56,880 bases of DNA from Acidobacteriota bacterium. GTDB taxonomy: Bacteria > Acidobacteriota > Vicinamibacteria > Vicinamibacterales > UBA8438. The position numbers and the translations under genes were made by a program. Numbering within the stretch: position 1 is the stretch's first letter; each line of letters opens with the position of its first letter. The notes beneath the pieces are model-generated. The model did not search any database. It was given only the letters and a program-made list of their open reading frames with translations, and had not been told where the DNA came from. Below, in pieces: positions 16,316-24,753 of this stretch. The stretch covers positions 1-56,880 of the forward strand of contig WTFV01000075.1 in NCBI GenBank assembly GCA_011523845.1, given 5' to 3'.

Positions 16316-18172
16316 ACCCGCTCGGTCGGAAGTCTCCGCGTGGGGGGTCAGCCTCACCAGTACGCCGAGGAACCGATTGTCGCGAGACCCCGGGACCGCG
16401 AGTCTGGGCGTGAATCCGGCACGTGGATGAACCGACAGGAGGTAGCCCCAGCGTCTCCGCGCATGGATGCCGTTCGGAGCAAGCGACACTTCAGTGGGGA
16501 CGTCGGGTCGGAGGTCGATTGTCGCCTCGTCGCCACCGAAACCGATCGTCACCCGGTTCGGGACCCGCGACCGAAGCGTTGCCGTCACGGACGAGAGACG
16601 AGTCGGACTTCTGACGATGATGTCGGCGCGTGTCCGTCCGACGATCCAGAAATCGAGCGTGGCCGACGCATGGACGTTGTGGTCGAGCAACGACAACAGC
16701 AGCGCCGGGTCCGTGTTGTAGTTGACTCGGTGGCGCCGTGCGTCGAGCGCGACCGGCAGGTCGTCGACCATCGTCAGCTCGACCGGCAGGGCGCGCAGCA
16801 GGCCGCGTTCGGATATCAGGTACGGCTGCTTCGCTGCGACGAACGGATTGATGAGAACGTGCGCCGTGAAGAGCGTGCCGCCCGCCCAGGCCACGGCCGC
16901 CGGCGCGACCGAGCGGAGCGGCGGAGCCAGGCACAGCAACACCGGGTAGATGCTCAGGAAGTAGCGGTTGCCGGGCGGTCCGCCGCCGCCGGACCAGGTG
17001 TACGGCATGTACGCGCAGAGCCCGACCGCCGTGAGGACGAAGACGCACAACGTCGCCCATTGCCACGGGCGTCGCTCGTTGCCGGGCAGCAGGAACAGCG
17101 CGATGGTCACCAGGCCGGGGAAGAAGAAAGGCAGAAAGCCGAAGTGGCGGCCGACGAGGAAGTATCGAAGATTGGCGGCGAGCGTCGCGGAGAACTCGCG
17201 AACCGAGGTCGCCTCGACCACGACCTCGTTGGTCGTCATCGAGATGCCGAGGTTGTCGAAACCGGCGTCCGGGCTCTCGAAGGGGTATCGGTCGTAGTAG
17301 GTGCGGCGATCGCCGCCCTGGTAGTTCAACTCGCCGGTGATGCCGGCGTTGATCGCGAATCCGGCGGCGACGCAGATTGCGAACACGGTCGCGATCGCAG
17401 AGGCGTGGAGCAGGCGCCGGCGGCCGAGGCTGAGCACGAGCGGCGGGATGACGAGGAAGATATGGGTCGGCTTCGAGAAAGTCACGAGCCCCAGCACCAC
17501 GGCGGCGGCGATGTCGGAACCCGGCCCCCGCAGCCACGCTGCCGGCCGGCCGTGTCCGGGTGGAGCGACTTCCTTGTAGAACCACAGGAAGTAGGCGAAC
17601 GAGACGCCCGCGACGTTGAAGAAATCCGAGGACAGGAACAGCGCGTACAGCGGTGTGATCGACGCGCCGAGGAAGGCCAGCGAATAGGCGAGGGCAATCC
17701 CCCCGGGAGAGCGGGCGGCCAGAAAGACGTAGGCCGCCAGCAACATCCCGGAGAGCAGAACGACGTGGAAGAGCAGCATTCCGTTGAGACCGGCGACACG
17801 AACGAACGGGGCGGCGAGAACCGAGTAGATGAACGCCTTGCCGAAGTAGAGTCGGTTGCGCCGGTCTCGTTCCCCTGCGCCGCGCTTCAGGAAGATGCCC
17901 GAAGGGCCGCTCTGGTATATCCGGTAGAAGCGCCGGATGTCGGCCGCTTCGTATGCGAGATCGCCGTCGTGGGCCGCGCTCAGGGCCATGGCGACGTAGG
18001 TGGCCTCGTCGCCCTTGACCCCGAATCCGGTCCGGACGACGTCGATGGACAACGCCGCGCAGGACCCGAAAATCAACAGCAGGGCCGCCGCGACGTACCC
18101 GGGGTTCCAGTTGAATCTCGAGCCCGGGGGCGCGGGCGGCGGGCCGTCGCCGATCGCGGTATCCATGGTCAC
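15920..18172 (-). CDS. Polytopic membrane protein, GT-C/GT39-like glycosyltransferase
   Basis: 750 codons from a GTG at 18172 in a GTGA overlap with the upstream GT4 gene; ATG 18166 is an alternative. The first loop after helix 1 has an acidic GVKGDEATYVAMAL, typical of GT-C enzymes using polyprenyl-linked sugars. About ten further helices run to residue about 430, followed by a beta-rich soluble domain (about 520-615). The frame then continues, without a stop, for about 130 codons antisense to the barrel gene. That tail is low in structure and probably not a native domain; the real end may be near 16315, or a frameshift may have removed it. Last gene of a minus-strand glycan operon. Confidence 0.65.
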   Translation of the reverse strand: MTMDTAIGDGPPPAPPGSRFNWNPGYVAAALLLIFGSCAALSIDVVRTGFGVKGDEATYVAMALSAAHDGDLAYEAADIRRFYRIYQSGPSGIFLKRGAGERDRRNRLYFGKAFIYSVLAAPFVRVAGLNGMLLFHVVLLSGMLLAAYVFLAARSPGGIALAYSLAFLGASITPLYALFLSSDFFNVAGVSFAYFLWFYKEVAPPGHGRPAAWLRGPGSDIAAAVVLGLVTFSKPTHIFLVIPPLVLSLGRRRLLHASAIATVFAICVAAGFAINAGITGELNYQGGDRRTYYDRYPFESPDAGFDNLGISMTTNEVVVEATSVREFSATLAANLRYFLVGRHFGFLPFFFPGLVTIALFLLPGNERRPWQWATLCVFVLTAVGLCAYMPYTWSGGGGPPGNRYFLSIYPVLLCLAPPLRSVAPAAVAWAGGTLFTAHVLINPFVAAKQPYLISERGLLRALPVELTMVDDLPVALDARRHRVNYNTDPALLLSLLDHNVHASATLDFWIVGRTRADIIVRSPTRLSSVTATLRSRVPNRVTIGFGGDEATIDLRPDVPTEVSLAPNGIHARRRWGYLLSVHPRAGFTPRLAVPGSRDNRFLGVLVRLTPHAETSDRAGSEAQAQPDTGLKAADGHAAPGFGVERHGDLTAGYARKVPDADLRESRRLREHQRDVDARVVADAVAGVLPGVDPQTDLAEGWTAHLDRRQVDDDPLPQTEVRRPGRELDIERVAQGQAPREMHVGRPLSLR

Positions 18173-19389
18173 GGGCTCCCGGAGGCCGAATGGCCCGGCG
18201 CGGACAGGAATTCCAGGTCCGCCTCGGCGACGGCCCGGCCCCCGGTCCGCTGCCCGGCCGCGTGCAGCAATTCGTAGAGCCGTTCCATCTTGCGAACGAA
18301 GACGTCGATATCGTAGCCGGCGCCGGTCACCCGGGCCGCGGCGGCGAGTTCCGCACGGCGCCGCTCGTCGCGGAGCAGCGCGGTCACCGCGCCGGCGAGG
18401 GCGGGGGAATCACGCCTGGGGACGATTATCGCGTCGCGGCCGTCGTGCAGGATGTCGACGAGGCCGTCGGCATCCGTGGCGACGATCGGTCGGCCGGCCG
18501 CAAGCGCCTCGAAGGCGGTGAGCGGCGTGCCTTCCCAGAGCGATGGGAAGGCCACCACGTCGAACGCGGCGAGCGCGCCGGCCACATCGCGCGTGTAGCC
18601 GGCGAACCTGACCCGCCCGGCGACCCCGAGGCGGTCCGCCTGCCGTTCCAGGTCCCCCAGCAGCTCGCCTTCGCCCACGATGCAGAAGTGTACGTCCGGC
18701 ACGTCGTCGAGCACGGTCCGGGCGGCCTCGACGAGGTAGTGGTTCCCCTTCGCGGGCATCAGTCGGGTGATGGTGCCGACCACGGGAACTTCGGCCGGCA
18801 GCCCCAGGGACGACCGCACGGCCGCCACGTCGCCGGACGTGCGCGGCCGGGAGAACTCCTCCAGCGGGGCGCCGAGATAGACGACCCGGGTGAGTGCGGG
18901 CGGCACCTTGCGCGCCCGGGTCACGAACTCCGCCGTCGAACGCGAGACCGCGATGGCGAGGTCGGTGTACGGCGCAAGCAGCCGGTCCGCGATCTTCTGG
19001 AACCAGGGCGTGTCGGTCAGGTTCGCGTGCTCGTGCAGCAGCGCCGGCCAGCCGCGGCGGGCCGCCGCCAGGCGGCCGAAGGTGGTGGCGCCGTATCCAT
19101 GCAGGTGCAGGACGTGGGCCTCGCGCCGGTCCAGCTCGGCGAGGAGCGCCGGAAGGGTGAGGGGATCGAACTTCGACCGCGACAGGTACGTCACGTCTAT
19201 GCCGTGGTCTTCCAGGCGCTCGCCGGACGTGTCCGGCGAGCGCAGGCTGATGAGGCTCACGTTGAAGCGCTCGGCGTCGAAGCGCGGGAGCATCCAGGCG
19301 AACAACCGCTTGACGCCGTGCATCCGCGTCCCCGGCCAGCCGAGGTGATCGCAGATCTGGACCACGTTGAGACGCGAGGCTACAGCCAT
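18169..19389 (-). CDS. GT4 family glycosyltransferase
   Basis: 406 residues from ATG 19389; a few codons upstream are also open. The GT-B fold has an N-terminal VVQICDHLGWPGTRMHGVKR and the C-terminal nucleotide-sugar motifs VPVVGTITRLMPAKGNHYLV, VRFAGYTRDV and FPSLWEGTPLTAFEALAAGRP, the EX7E region of GT4 enzymes. It is cytosolic or peripheral and transfers a sugar from a nucleotide donor during repeat-unit assembly. The start overlaps the epimerase stop by 10 bp, and the stop overlaps the GT-C-like gene by 4 bp, so the operon is tightly coupled. Confidence 0.9.
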   Translation of the reverse strand: MAVASRLNVVQICDHLGWPGTRMHGVKRLFAWMLPRFDAERFNVSLISLRSPDTSGERLEDHGIDVTYLSRSKFDPLTLPALLAELDRREAHVLHLHGYGATTFGRLAAARRGWPALLHEHANLTDTPWFQKIADRLLAPYTDLAIAVSRSTAEFVTRARKVPPALTRVVYLGAPLEEFSRPRTSGDVAAVRSSLGLPAEVPVVGTITRLMPAKGNHYLVEAARTVLDDVPDVHFCIVGEGELLGDLERQADRLGVAGRVRFAGYTRDVAGALAAFDVVAFPSLWEGTPLTAFEALAAGRPIVATDADGLVDILHDGRDAIIVPRRDSPALAGAVTALLRDERRRAELAAAARVTGAGYDIDVFVRKMERLYELLHAAGQRTGGRAVAEADLEFLSAPGHSASGSP

Positions 19390-20366
19390 CCCTGTTTCCT
19401 GTACCACTCGGCCGTCCGGCGGATCCCTTCAGCGAGATCGACGGACGGTGCGTATCCCAGCTCGTTTCGGGCGCGCGTCGTGTCGAAGGCGCGGCTCTTG
19501 GTGAAGAAGTCGACCCGGCGTCGATACAGCGGCGGCTCGATGCCCAGCGGCACGCACACCGCTTCGCAGAGCGCGCCGGCCAGCCGGACCGGCCGCGCCG
19601 GAAAGCGCCACCGGGGCGGGGGAACGCCCAGCTCGTCTGCAATGACCCGCACGAGCTCGCCGAGCGTCGTATAGCGGGGACCGGCCAGAAGATAGGTCCT
19701 CCCGGCAGCGGCCGGGGTCTCGCCGCACAGTTCGAATCCCTCGACGAGATCGTCGATGTAGGTGAGATGGTAGAAGACGCGTCCCGTGCCTATCATCGGG
19801 AATCTGCGTCCGGCGATGGCGCGGAACATCTTCAGGAATCGAGTGTCGCCGGGGCCGTAGATGCCGATCGGACGGACGACGACGACCTCCATGCCGCCGG
19901 TTTCACCGGCGGCGCGCGCCAGGCGTTCGCCCTCGAGCTTCGTTTCCTGGTAGATGTCTCCCGGCGCCAGCGGCGCGCGCTCGTCCGCGGGCGGTTGCTC
20001 GACGTGGCCGTGGACGCCACCCGTGCTGCAGTGCACGAATCTTCTCACGCCGGCCGCGCCGGCCGCGTCCAGCAGGGCGCGTGTTCCGTCGGCGTTCACC
20101 GCGCGGTACGCCCGGGCCGGCTGGCCGGCGGTCCGGTACGTCGCGGCGATGTGGTAGAGGGTGTCGATGCCGGCGCACGCGGAGGCGAGCGACAGCGGAT
20201 CGGTCAGGTCGCCGAGCGCGACATCGACCCCGGCATCGGCGAGCCCGGCTGCTCGGGAGCGACTGGCCGGGCGGGCCAATCCGCGAACGCGGCGGCCGCG
20301 CCGCACGAGGAAGCGGGCGAGATGCCCTCCCGTGAACCCGGTGATGCCCGTGACCAGGACTCTCAC
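19380..20366 (-). CDS. NAD-dependent sugar epimerase/dehydratase (extended SDR)
   Basis: 328 residues from a GTG at 20366 in a GTGA overlap with the upstream GT4 gene. The Rossmann motif GITGFTGGHLARFL is at the N-terminus. The catalytic Tyr-Lys pair is in YQETKLEGE near 150, with the serine in HCSTGGVHG. VRPIGIYGPGD is a conserved active-site region. It looks like a hydroxysteroid dehydrogenase/epimerase-type SDR. Given its place between two GT4 genes, a nucleotide-sugar or lipid-linked sugar substrate is likely but not proven. Confidence 0.88.
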   Translation of the reverse strand: MRVLVTGITGFTGGHLARFLVRRGRRVRGLARPASRSRAAGLADAGVDVALGDLTDPLSLASACAGIDTLYHIAATYRTAGQPARAYRAVNADGTRALLDAAGAAGVRRFVHCSTGGVHGHVEQPPADERAPLAPGDIYQETKLEGERLARAAGETGGMEVVVVRPIGIYGPGDTRFLKMFRAIAGRRFPMIGTGRVFYHLTYIDDLVEGFELCGETPAAAGRTYLLAGPRYTTLGELVRVIADELGVPPPRWRFPARPVRLAGALCEAVCVPLGIEPPLYRRRVDFFTKSRAFDTTRARNELGYAPSVDLAEGIRRTAEWYRKQGWL

Positions 20367-21643
20367 GCTGCGTCGAACTCGGAAGGGGCGCCTGGAGCCT
20401 GGCGGGGCGATGCGCCTTCGAGCAGTTGCTCGTAGGCCGCGGCAGTCCGGGAAGCATAGGACTCGGGGCTGTACCGTGCGGCGGCGAGCGCCTGCGCCGC
20501 CGACGCCAGCCGATCGCGTTCCTCGGGATGATCGATGAGTCGCGCCAGGCCGGACGCCAGGACCCTCGCTTCCGGCGGTACGAGCAACGCGGTCCCGGAA
20601 TCGAGCACCTGGGTGTGCGTGCGCAGGTCGGTCGCCACGATCGGTCGCCCCGATCTGAGGTAGGAGTAGATCTTCAGGGGCGTGTTCGTCCCGCTCGTTC
20701 GCGGGGACACCAGAATGTCGCTGGCAGCCAGGAAGCCGGGAATCTCCGGGGCCGGCCGCTGGCCGGCGAAGATCAGCGGACTCGCGGCCGCCCGGGCCCG
20801 CCGCCGTGCCTCCTCCACCTGATCCGGCGCGCCGCCCACGACGAGGACACGCGCGCCAGGGTGCGTGTCTGCGAGCACGGCGGCCGCATCGATCAGCAGA
20901 TCGAGCCCCTGGTAGGACTCGAACGTGCCGGTATAGAGCACCACTGGCTGGTCGGGACGCAGACCGTAGCGCGCCCGCAGGTCGGCGGGGGGAGGCGCCC
21001 CGTCGCCATCGACGTCCCCGCCCATGACGTTCTCTATGAGGAACGCGCGTCCGGCCGCCCCGAGCGACACGGCCGTGTCGTGCAGCTCCTGGCAGATGGT
21101 GATGACGACCCGCGAGTTGGCGATCATCGTCGTCTCGACACGCTCGAACAGTCTCCGGACGACCGTGGACCGCGTGTATCCGAAGTTGCCGAGCTGCTGG
21201 GGCAGGCTGGAGTGCATGTCGTACAGGTGCGGCACCCGGAGCCGCCTCGCCAGCCACAGACCGGGCAGTCCGGCTTCCTCGTGGGAGTGAATCGCGTCGT
21301 ACCGACGGGAGCGCGCCAGTCGCGCCGCCGTGAAGGTCAGCAGCACGTCGAGCAGGAGCTTGACCGCGGAGGGGCCGATTCGCACGCCGCGCACGAACGG
21401 CGGCCTGAGGCAGCGGAAGATCCTGAGATTCGGGATCCGCACGTCGCGGCCGAACGGGTAGGTCACCAGATCGATCCGATAGCCGATGCCGCAGAGCGCC
21501 TTGATCCGGTGGTACTCGCTGAACGGAGTTCCCCGCGGCTCGAAGAACGGCTCCGGGGCCAGCATCAGGATCCGGGCCGAGGCCTTCTTGTTTCCTTCGG
21601 GGAGCACGGCTGGACAGTGCCGAATCATAGCGGCCCGGCGCAT
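20363..21643 (-). CDS. GT4 family glycosyltransferase
   Basis: About 426 residues from ATG 21643; ATG 21628 is equally possible. The N-terminal domain starts ILMLAPEPFFEPRGTPFSEYHR, a common GT4 acceptor-side signature. The C-terminal domain has VVLYTGTFESYQGLDLLIDA and VSPRTSGTNTPLKIYSYLRSG with the conserved GT4 acidic residues. It transfers a sugar from an activated nucleotide donor. It is the first gene of the four-gene minus-strand operon. The 250 bp upstream, shared with a divergent lipoprotein gene, hold the promoter candidates. Confidence 0.88.
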   Translation of the reverse strand: MRRAAMIRHCPAVLPEGNKKASARILMLAPEPFFEPRGTPFSEYHRIKALCGIGYRIDLVTYPFGRDVRIPNLRIFRCLRPPFVRGVRIGPSAVKLLLDVLLTFTAARLARSRRYDAIHSHEEAGLPGLWLARRLRVPHLYDMHSSLPQQLGNFGYTRSTVVRRLFERVETTMIANSRVVITICQELHDTAVSLGAAGRAFLIENVMGGDVDGDGAPPPADLRARYGLRPDQPVVLYTGTFESYQGLDLLIDAAAVLADTHPGARVLVVGGAPDQVEEARRRARAAASPLIFAGQRPAPEIPGFLAASDILVSPRTSGTNTPLKIYSYLRSGRPIVATDLRTHTQVLDSGTALLVPPEARVLASGLARLIDHPEERDRLASAAQALAAARYSPESYASRTAAAYEQLLEGASPRQAPGAPSEFDAA

Positions 21644-21831
21644 ACCGGTCAACGTGAGGACGACCGCCGCGGGTCGAGCGGTTTCGTGCGATCGAGTCAG
21701 GGCGGGAGCCGGCGAAGCCCCGTGGCCATGGCGCCTGATGGGGCACGACACGGCACCCGGCCGCGGCCGCCGCGTCGCGTCGGCGGGCCGAACGTCGAGC
21801 GGGTATGCGCCACGCCGAGCGGCGGAGCGGA

Positions 21832-21860
21832 TTGGTTTCTCACCAGGTTCACGTTATGAT
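21832..21860 (+). promoter_or_regulatory. Sigma-70-type promoter candidate for FN3-like lipoprotein
   Basis: TTGGTT (21832-21837), a 17-bp spacer, TATGAT (21855-21860). Transcription would begin near 21867, downstream of the ATG at 21864 and upstream of the GTG at 21894, which supports the GTG as the start. Confidence 0.45.
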
Positions 21861-21893
21861 TCGATGCTTCCTCCGCAATCAGGGTCCAGTCTG

Positions 21894-23468
21894 GTGAAGC
21901 GTCTCGCTCGAACGGTTCTTCTCGGCGCATGCATGGCCGGGATCCCGCTCGGCTCGTTCGGATGCGGAGAAGAGACGTCGCTGCCGGTCGCGCCGAGCCC
22001 GATTGCCCCCGCGCCTGAGTCGTCGGCTTCCATCCAGCGCAACGTGAGCCCCGACCTCCCGGGCGTGTCCGCGGACGATGAGACGATCGGTCTGAAGGTG
22101 ACCAAGCCGGAGCCGACGGCGCCGCTGGACGTGGAAATCAACGTCGAGACGCCGTTGCTGGTAGCGGAGAACGCGCGGGGCAGGTACGTCGAGGCGGATC
22201 CCGGTTACGAGTTCGTGCTCCGGAAGTCGTCCGGCGGGGACGGGGCGATCCATGAGCGGGGCGCTGGAATGCCGCATGGGGCCGGCTCGACGGCCTATCA
22301 GGTTCGGACCGGGCTCGACCTGGCGTCGAGCTATACGTGGCGAGTCCGGGCCGTTCTCGACGGCGCTCACGGCCCCTGGTCGGATGAGGCGACGTTCCGG
22401 ACCGTGGCTGCCCTGCTCGGCGCGCCCGAGCCGATCGCGCCGATAGGGGGGGCGACCACCGTGAGCACCCGGCCGGCCTTCAGGGTTCGCAACGGCACGG
22501 TCAAGGGAGACGCCGGGTCGGTGTTCATTCAGGTTCGGGTGGGTACGGACAGCAACCTGGATGCGCCCGTCGCCACGGCCGAGGCCCGGGCCGGCTCGGG
22601 AGCCGAGTCGAGCATCCGGCTGGACGCAAACCTGCAACCCGAGACGGACTACTACTGGCAGGCTCGCGCCGTGGCGTCCGGCGGCCCCGCCGGCGATATC
22701 GAGAGTGCCTGGTCCGATCCGGCGGAGAGGTTCAGGACTCTGCCCATCACGCTCGGTGCGCCGGAACCCAGAGACCCGATCGACGGCAGGAGGGTCTCCG
22801 GGCTCCGCCCGGTGTTCCACGTGCGCAACGGTACGGTCGAAGGCACGACGGGCGCGGTGCGCATCCGGATCCAGGTGGCGCTGGATGACAGCTTCATGAA
22901 CAGTCCAATGACGGCCGAAGCGCCGGCGGACACGGATGGCACGACGCAGCTTCGACTCGGTAGCGATCTGACCGTCGGGGAGTCGTACTACTGGCGGGCG
23001 CGAGCCGTGACCACCAGCACTACGGAGATCGTGAGCGAGTGGAGCGAGACCGAGCGTTTCGCGACGCCGGACAGCTCCCGCCCGACCACCGCGCCCGGAA
23101 AGGGCGATTGCTGCCCGCCGCCGAATCGGTTCGACATCGTCCAGGCCGTGGTGGCGCGCACGGGCGATCTCTATCGCCGCGAGATTCAGGAATTCACGCA
23201 GCGGGTCGCAGAGTGTCTGGCGGTCACTGACGGCGACTGGGGACGGCGTCGCAACGACTCGGGCACCATCGGCAAGGACACGGTCGCCTATCGCACTTCG
23301 AGAGGCCGCGGTCGCGGACCGTTCAGCATCGACATCATGAGGGGCGCTGAGAGCAGCAATCCGCGGCCGCACTGGAACGTCCAGGAGCACGACGGAATCC
23401 GGGGCCGGGTCGGAGGGAGCTGGATCGCCGTCGATGGCAGCAACTGCATCCTGGGGCACGTGAACTGA
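21894..23468 (+). CDS. Lipoprotein with fibronectin-III-like repeats and a C-terminal domain of unknown function
   Basis: 524 residues from GTG 21894, which has CAGGGT about 8 bp upstream and gives a signal peptide with lipobox GSFGC; ATG 21864 is the alternative. Three similar beta domains of about 105 residues follow, each ending in a pattern like YYWRARAV-SEWSE-F-T (SSYTWRVRAV, TDYYWQARAV, ESYYWRARAV). The C-terminal 115 residues start GDCCPPPNRFDIVQAVVA and contain two further cysteines. I do not recognise this domain. It is probably anchored and exposed at the cell surface. It stands alone between the GT operon and a flippase-like gene. Confidence 0.75.
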   Translation: MKRLARTVLLGACMAGIPLGSFGCGEETSLPVAPSPIAPAPESSASIQRNVSPDLPGVSADDETIGLKVTKPEPTAPLDVEINVETPLLVAENARGRYVEADPGYEFVLRKSSGGDGAIHERGAGMPHGAGSTAYQVRTGLDLASSYTWRVRAVLDGAHGPWSDEATFRTVAALLGAPEPIAPIGGATTVSTRPAFRVRNGTVKGDAGSVFIQVRVGTDSNLDAPVATAEARAGSGAESSIRLDANLQPETDYYWQARAVASGGPAGDIESAWSDPAERFRTLPITLGAPEPRDPIDGRRVSGLRPVFHVRNGTVEGTTGAVRIRIQVALDDSFMNSPMTAEAPADTDGTTQLRLGSDLTVGESYYWRARAVTTSTTEIVSEWSETERFATPDSSRPTTAPGKGDCCPPPNRFDIVQAVVARTGDLYRREIQEFTQRVAECLAVTDGDWGRRRNDSGTIGKDTVAYRTSRGRGRGPFSIDIMRGAESSNPRPHWNVQEHDGIRGRVGGSWIAVDGSNCILGHVN

Positions 23469-23506
23469 TGCCGGGAGGCTGCGCCCTGATGCCGGGAGGC
23501 TGCGCC
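23465..23506 (+). repeat. 21-bp perfect tandem repeat, two units
   Basis: CTGATGCCGGGAGGCTGCGC plus one C occurs twice back to back (23465-23485, 23486-23506). The first unit contains the stop codon of the lipoprotein gene. The remaining gap to 23600 holds nothing I recognise. Confidence 0.9.
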
Positions 23507-23599
23507 GGAGGAGCCGCCCGGACGGCGCCGAGCCGGCGCCTGCGGATCCCGGCGAACGCTCCCGGGCAGCGGGGGACGAGGCCGCGATGAGCGGGGGGA

Positions 23600-24616
23600 G
23601 TGCGCATCCGCCGGCGACGTTCGGTCCGTGCTGCCGGCATTGGTGAGGTGGCGTGGTACCGCGCGTACTGGTCGGACCTTGCCGGGATGGTCACGTCGTT
23701 CTGGTTCCGCGCGGGGCTCAGCGTATCCGTACTCGCGATCCTGGTGACACGCATCGACAAGGACGAGGCGGCGCTGGCCCTGTCCTCCGTCGACCCCTGG
23801 TATTTTCTGGCCGCCGTGGCGGTCGACGTCGCGGCTCGCGCGATCATGATCGGCCGCTGGGCGATTCTGCTTCGTGCCAGCGGCGAATCCGTGTCGAGCT
23901 GGTCCGCCGCCCGGATCTTCATCATCTCGTCCTTCGTGGGCACGGCGTTGCCGGCGGGCGGAGCGGATGTCACGCGCGTCTACGCCCTGTCGCGCCACGG
24001 CGTCGGCGGGCGCGCCGCGACAGCCTCCGTCCTGGTCGACCGGCTGCTCGGCCTGGTCGCGCTGCTCGTGCTCGGTACCGCGAGTCTCGGGTTCGGGATG
24101 CCCGAAGCGAACCTGCCGCTCGCCCGGCGGGTCGCGTACCTCTGTCTGGCGGCGGCGGTCGTGCTGTCCGGGGCGCTCTGGGCGGACGTTCTCGCCCGGA
24201 GGCTCCTGCCGGAATCGTTGCGCCGGGCGCCGCCTGGCCGCTGGTTTCTGCTGACCGCGAACGAGATGGCGGGCTATCGGTCTCACCGCGGCGTCCTGGC
24301 CGGGGTATTCGGGCTCTCCCTCGTCGTCCAGTGGTTGCGCATCACCGAAGTGTTTCTGCTGGGCGCCGGCCTCGGTATCGACATCGGGTTCGGCTACTAT
24401 CTGGCCTTCATGCCGATTGGATTGGTTGTCCTCATGCTGCCGGTTTCAATTGCGGGGGTGGGCTTGCCGCAGGGCGTCCTGATCTGGTTGCTGCGGCCCG
24501 CCGGTGTTCCCGATCCGCAGTCTCTTGCGTTGTCCACGCTGGTGGTGGTTCTCGGCGTGCTGGGTACGGCGCCGGGTTTCCTGTTGTACCTGCGTGCGCG
24601 GGGACGTCGGGCATGA
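23600..24616 (+). CDS. Lysylphosphatidylglycerol synthetase-like/AglD-type membrane protein (putative flippase)
   Basis: 338 residues from GTG 23600 with a G-rich site directly before it; GTG 23648 or ATG 23687 could also start it. It belongs to the UPF0104 family, the transmembrane half of MprF. Eight or so helices carry the signatures GRWAILLRASG, SSFVGTALPAGGADVTRVYAL, ASVLVDRLLGL, and near the C-terminus LPVSIAGVGLPQGVL. Members move lipids or lipid-linked sugars or act as glycosyltransferase partners. Here it may flip a lipid-linked glycan, inferred from context. Its stop is immediately followed by the region carrying repeat RPT-B copy A. Confidence 0.85.
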   Translation: MRIRRRRSVRAAGIGEVAWYRAYWSDLAGMVTSFWFRAGLSVSVLAILVTRIDKDEAALALSSVDPWYFLAAVAVDVAARAIMIGRWAILLRASGESVSSWSAARIFIISSFVGTALPAGGADVTRVYALSRHGVGGRAATASVLVDRLLGLVALLVLGTASLGFGMPEANLPLARRVAYLCLAAAVVLSGALWADVLARRLLPESLRRAPPGRWFLLTANEMAGYRSHRGVLAGVFGLSLVVQWLRITEVFLLGAGLGIDIGFGYYLAFMPIGLVVLMLPVSIAGVGLPQGVLIWLLRPAGVPDPQSLALSTLVVVLGVLGTAPGFLLYLRARGRRA

Positions 24617-24654
24617 TCCGCCGTCGCCGCCCGCTCGAGACCCGGCCACCCGAA

Positions 24655-24740
24655 ACGGCGTGGCGAAGGCTCCGTTGCATTCGAGCGGCGATGCATTCCG
24701 CCTCGACCGCGTCGAGCCTCGGTAGAGTCTGCGCCCCGCC
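24655..24740 (+). repeat. RPT-B copy A (partial MITE-like element)
   Basis: GTGGCGAAGGCTCCG, TGCATTCGAGCGGCGATGCA and CCTCGGT match the first half of the elements at 42651 and 36227. The terminal half is missing or replaced. It lies in the 5' leader of the VCBS protein gene, in the gene's orientation. Boundaries are approximate. Confidence 0.7.
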
Positions 24741-24753
24741 GCTTTCGTGGGTC

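Noticed and set aside
23468..23590. A 40-codon frame starting MPGGCALMPGGCA over the 21-bp tandem repeat
   Set aside because: No ribosome site, low-complexity product, and it is explained by the repeat itself.
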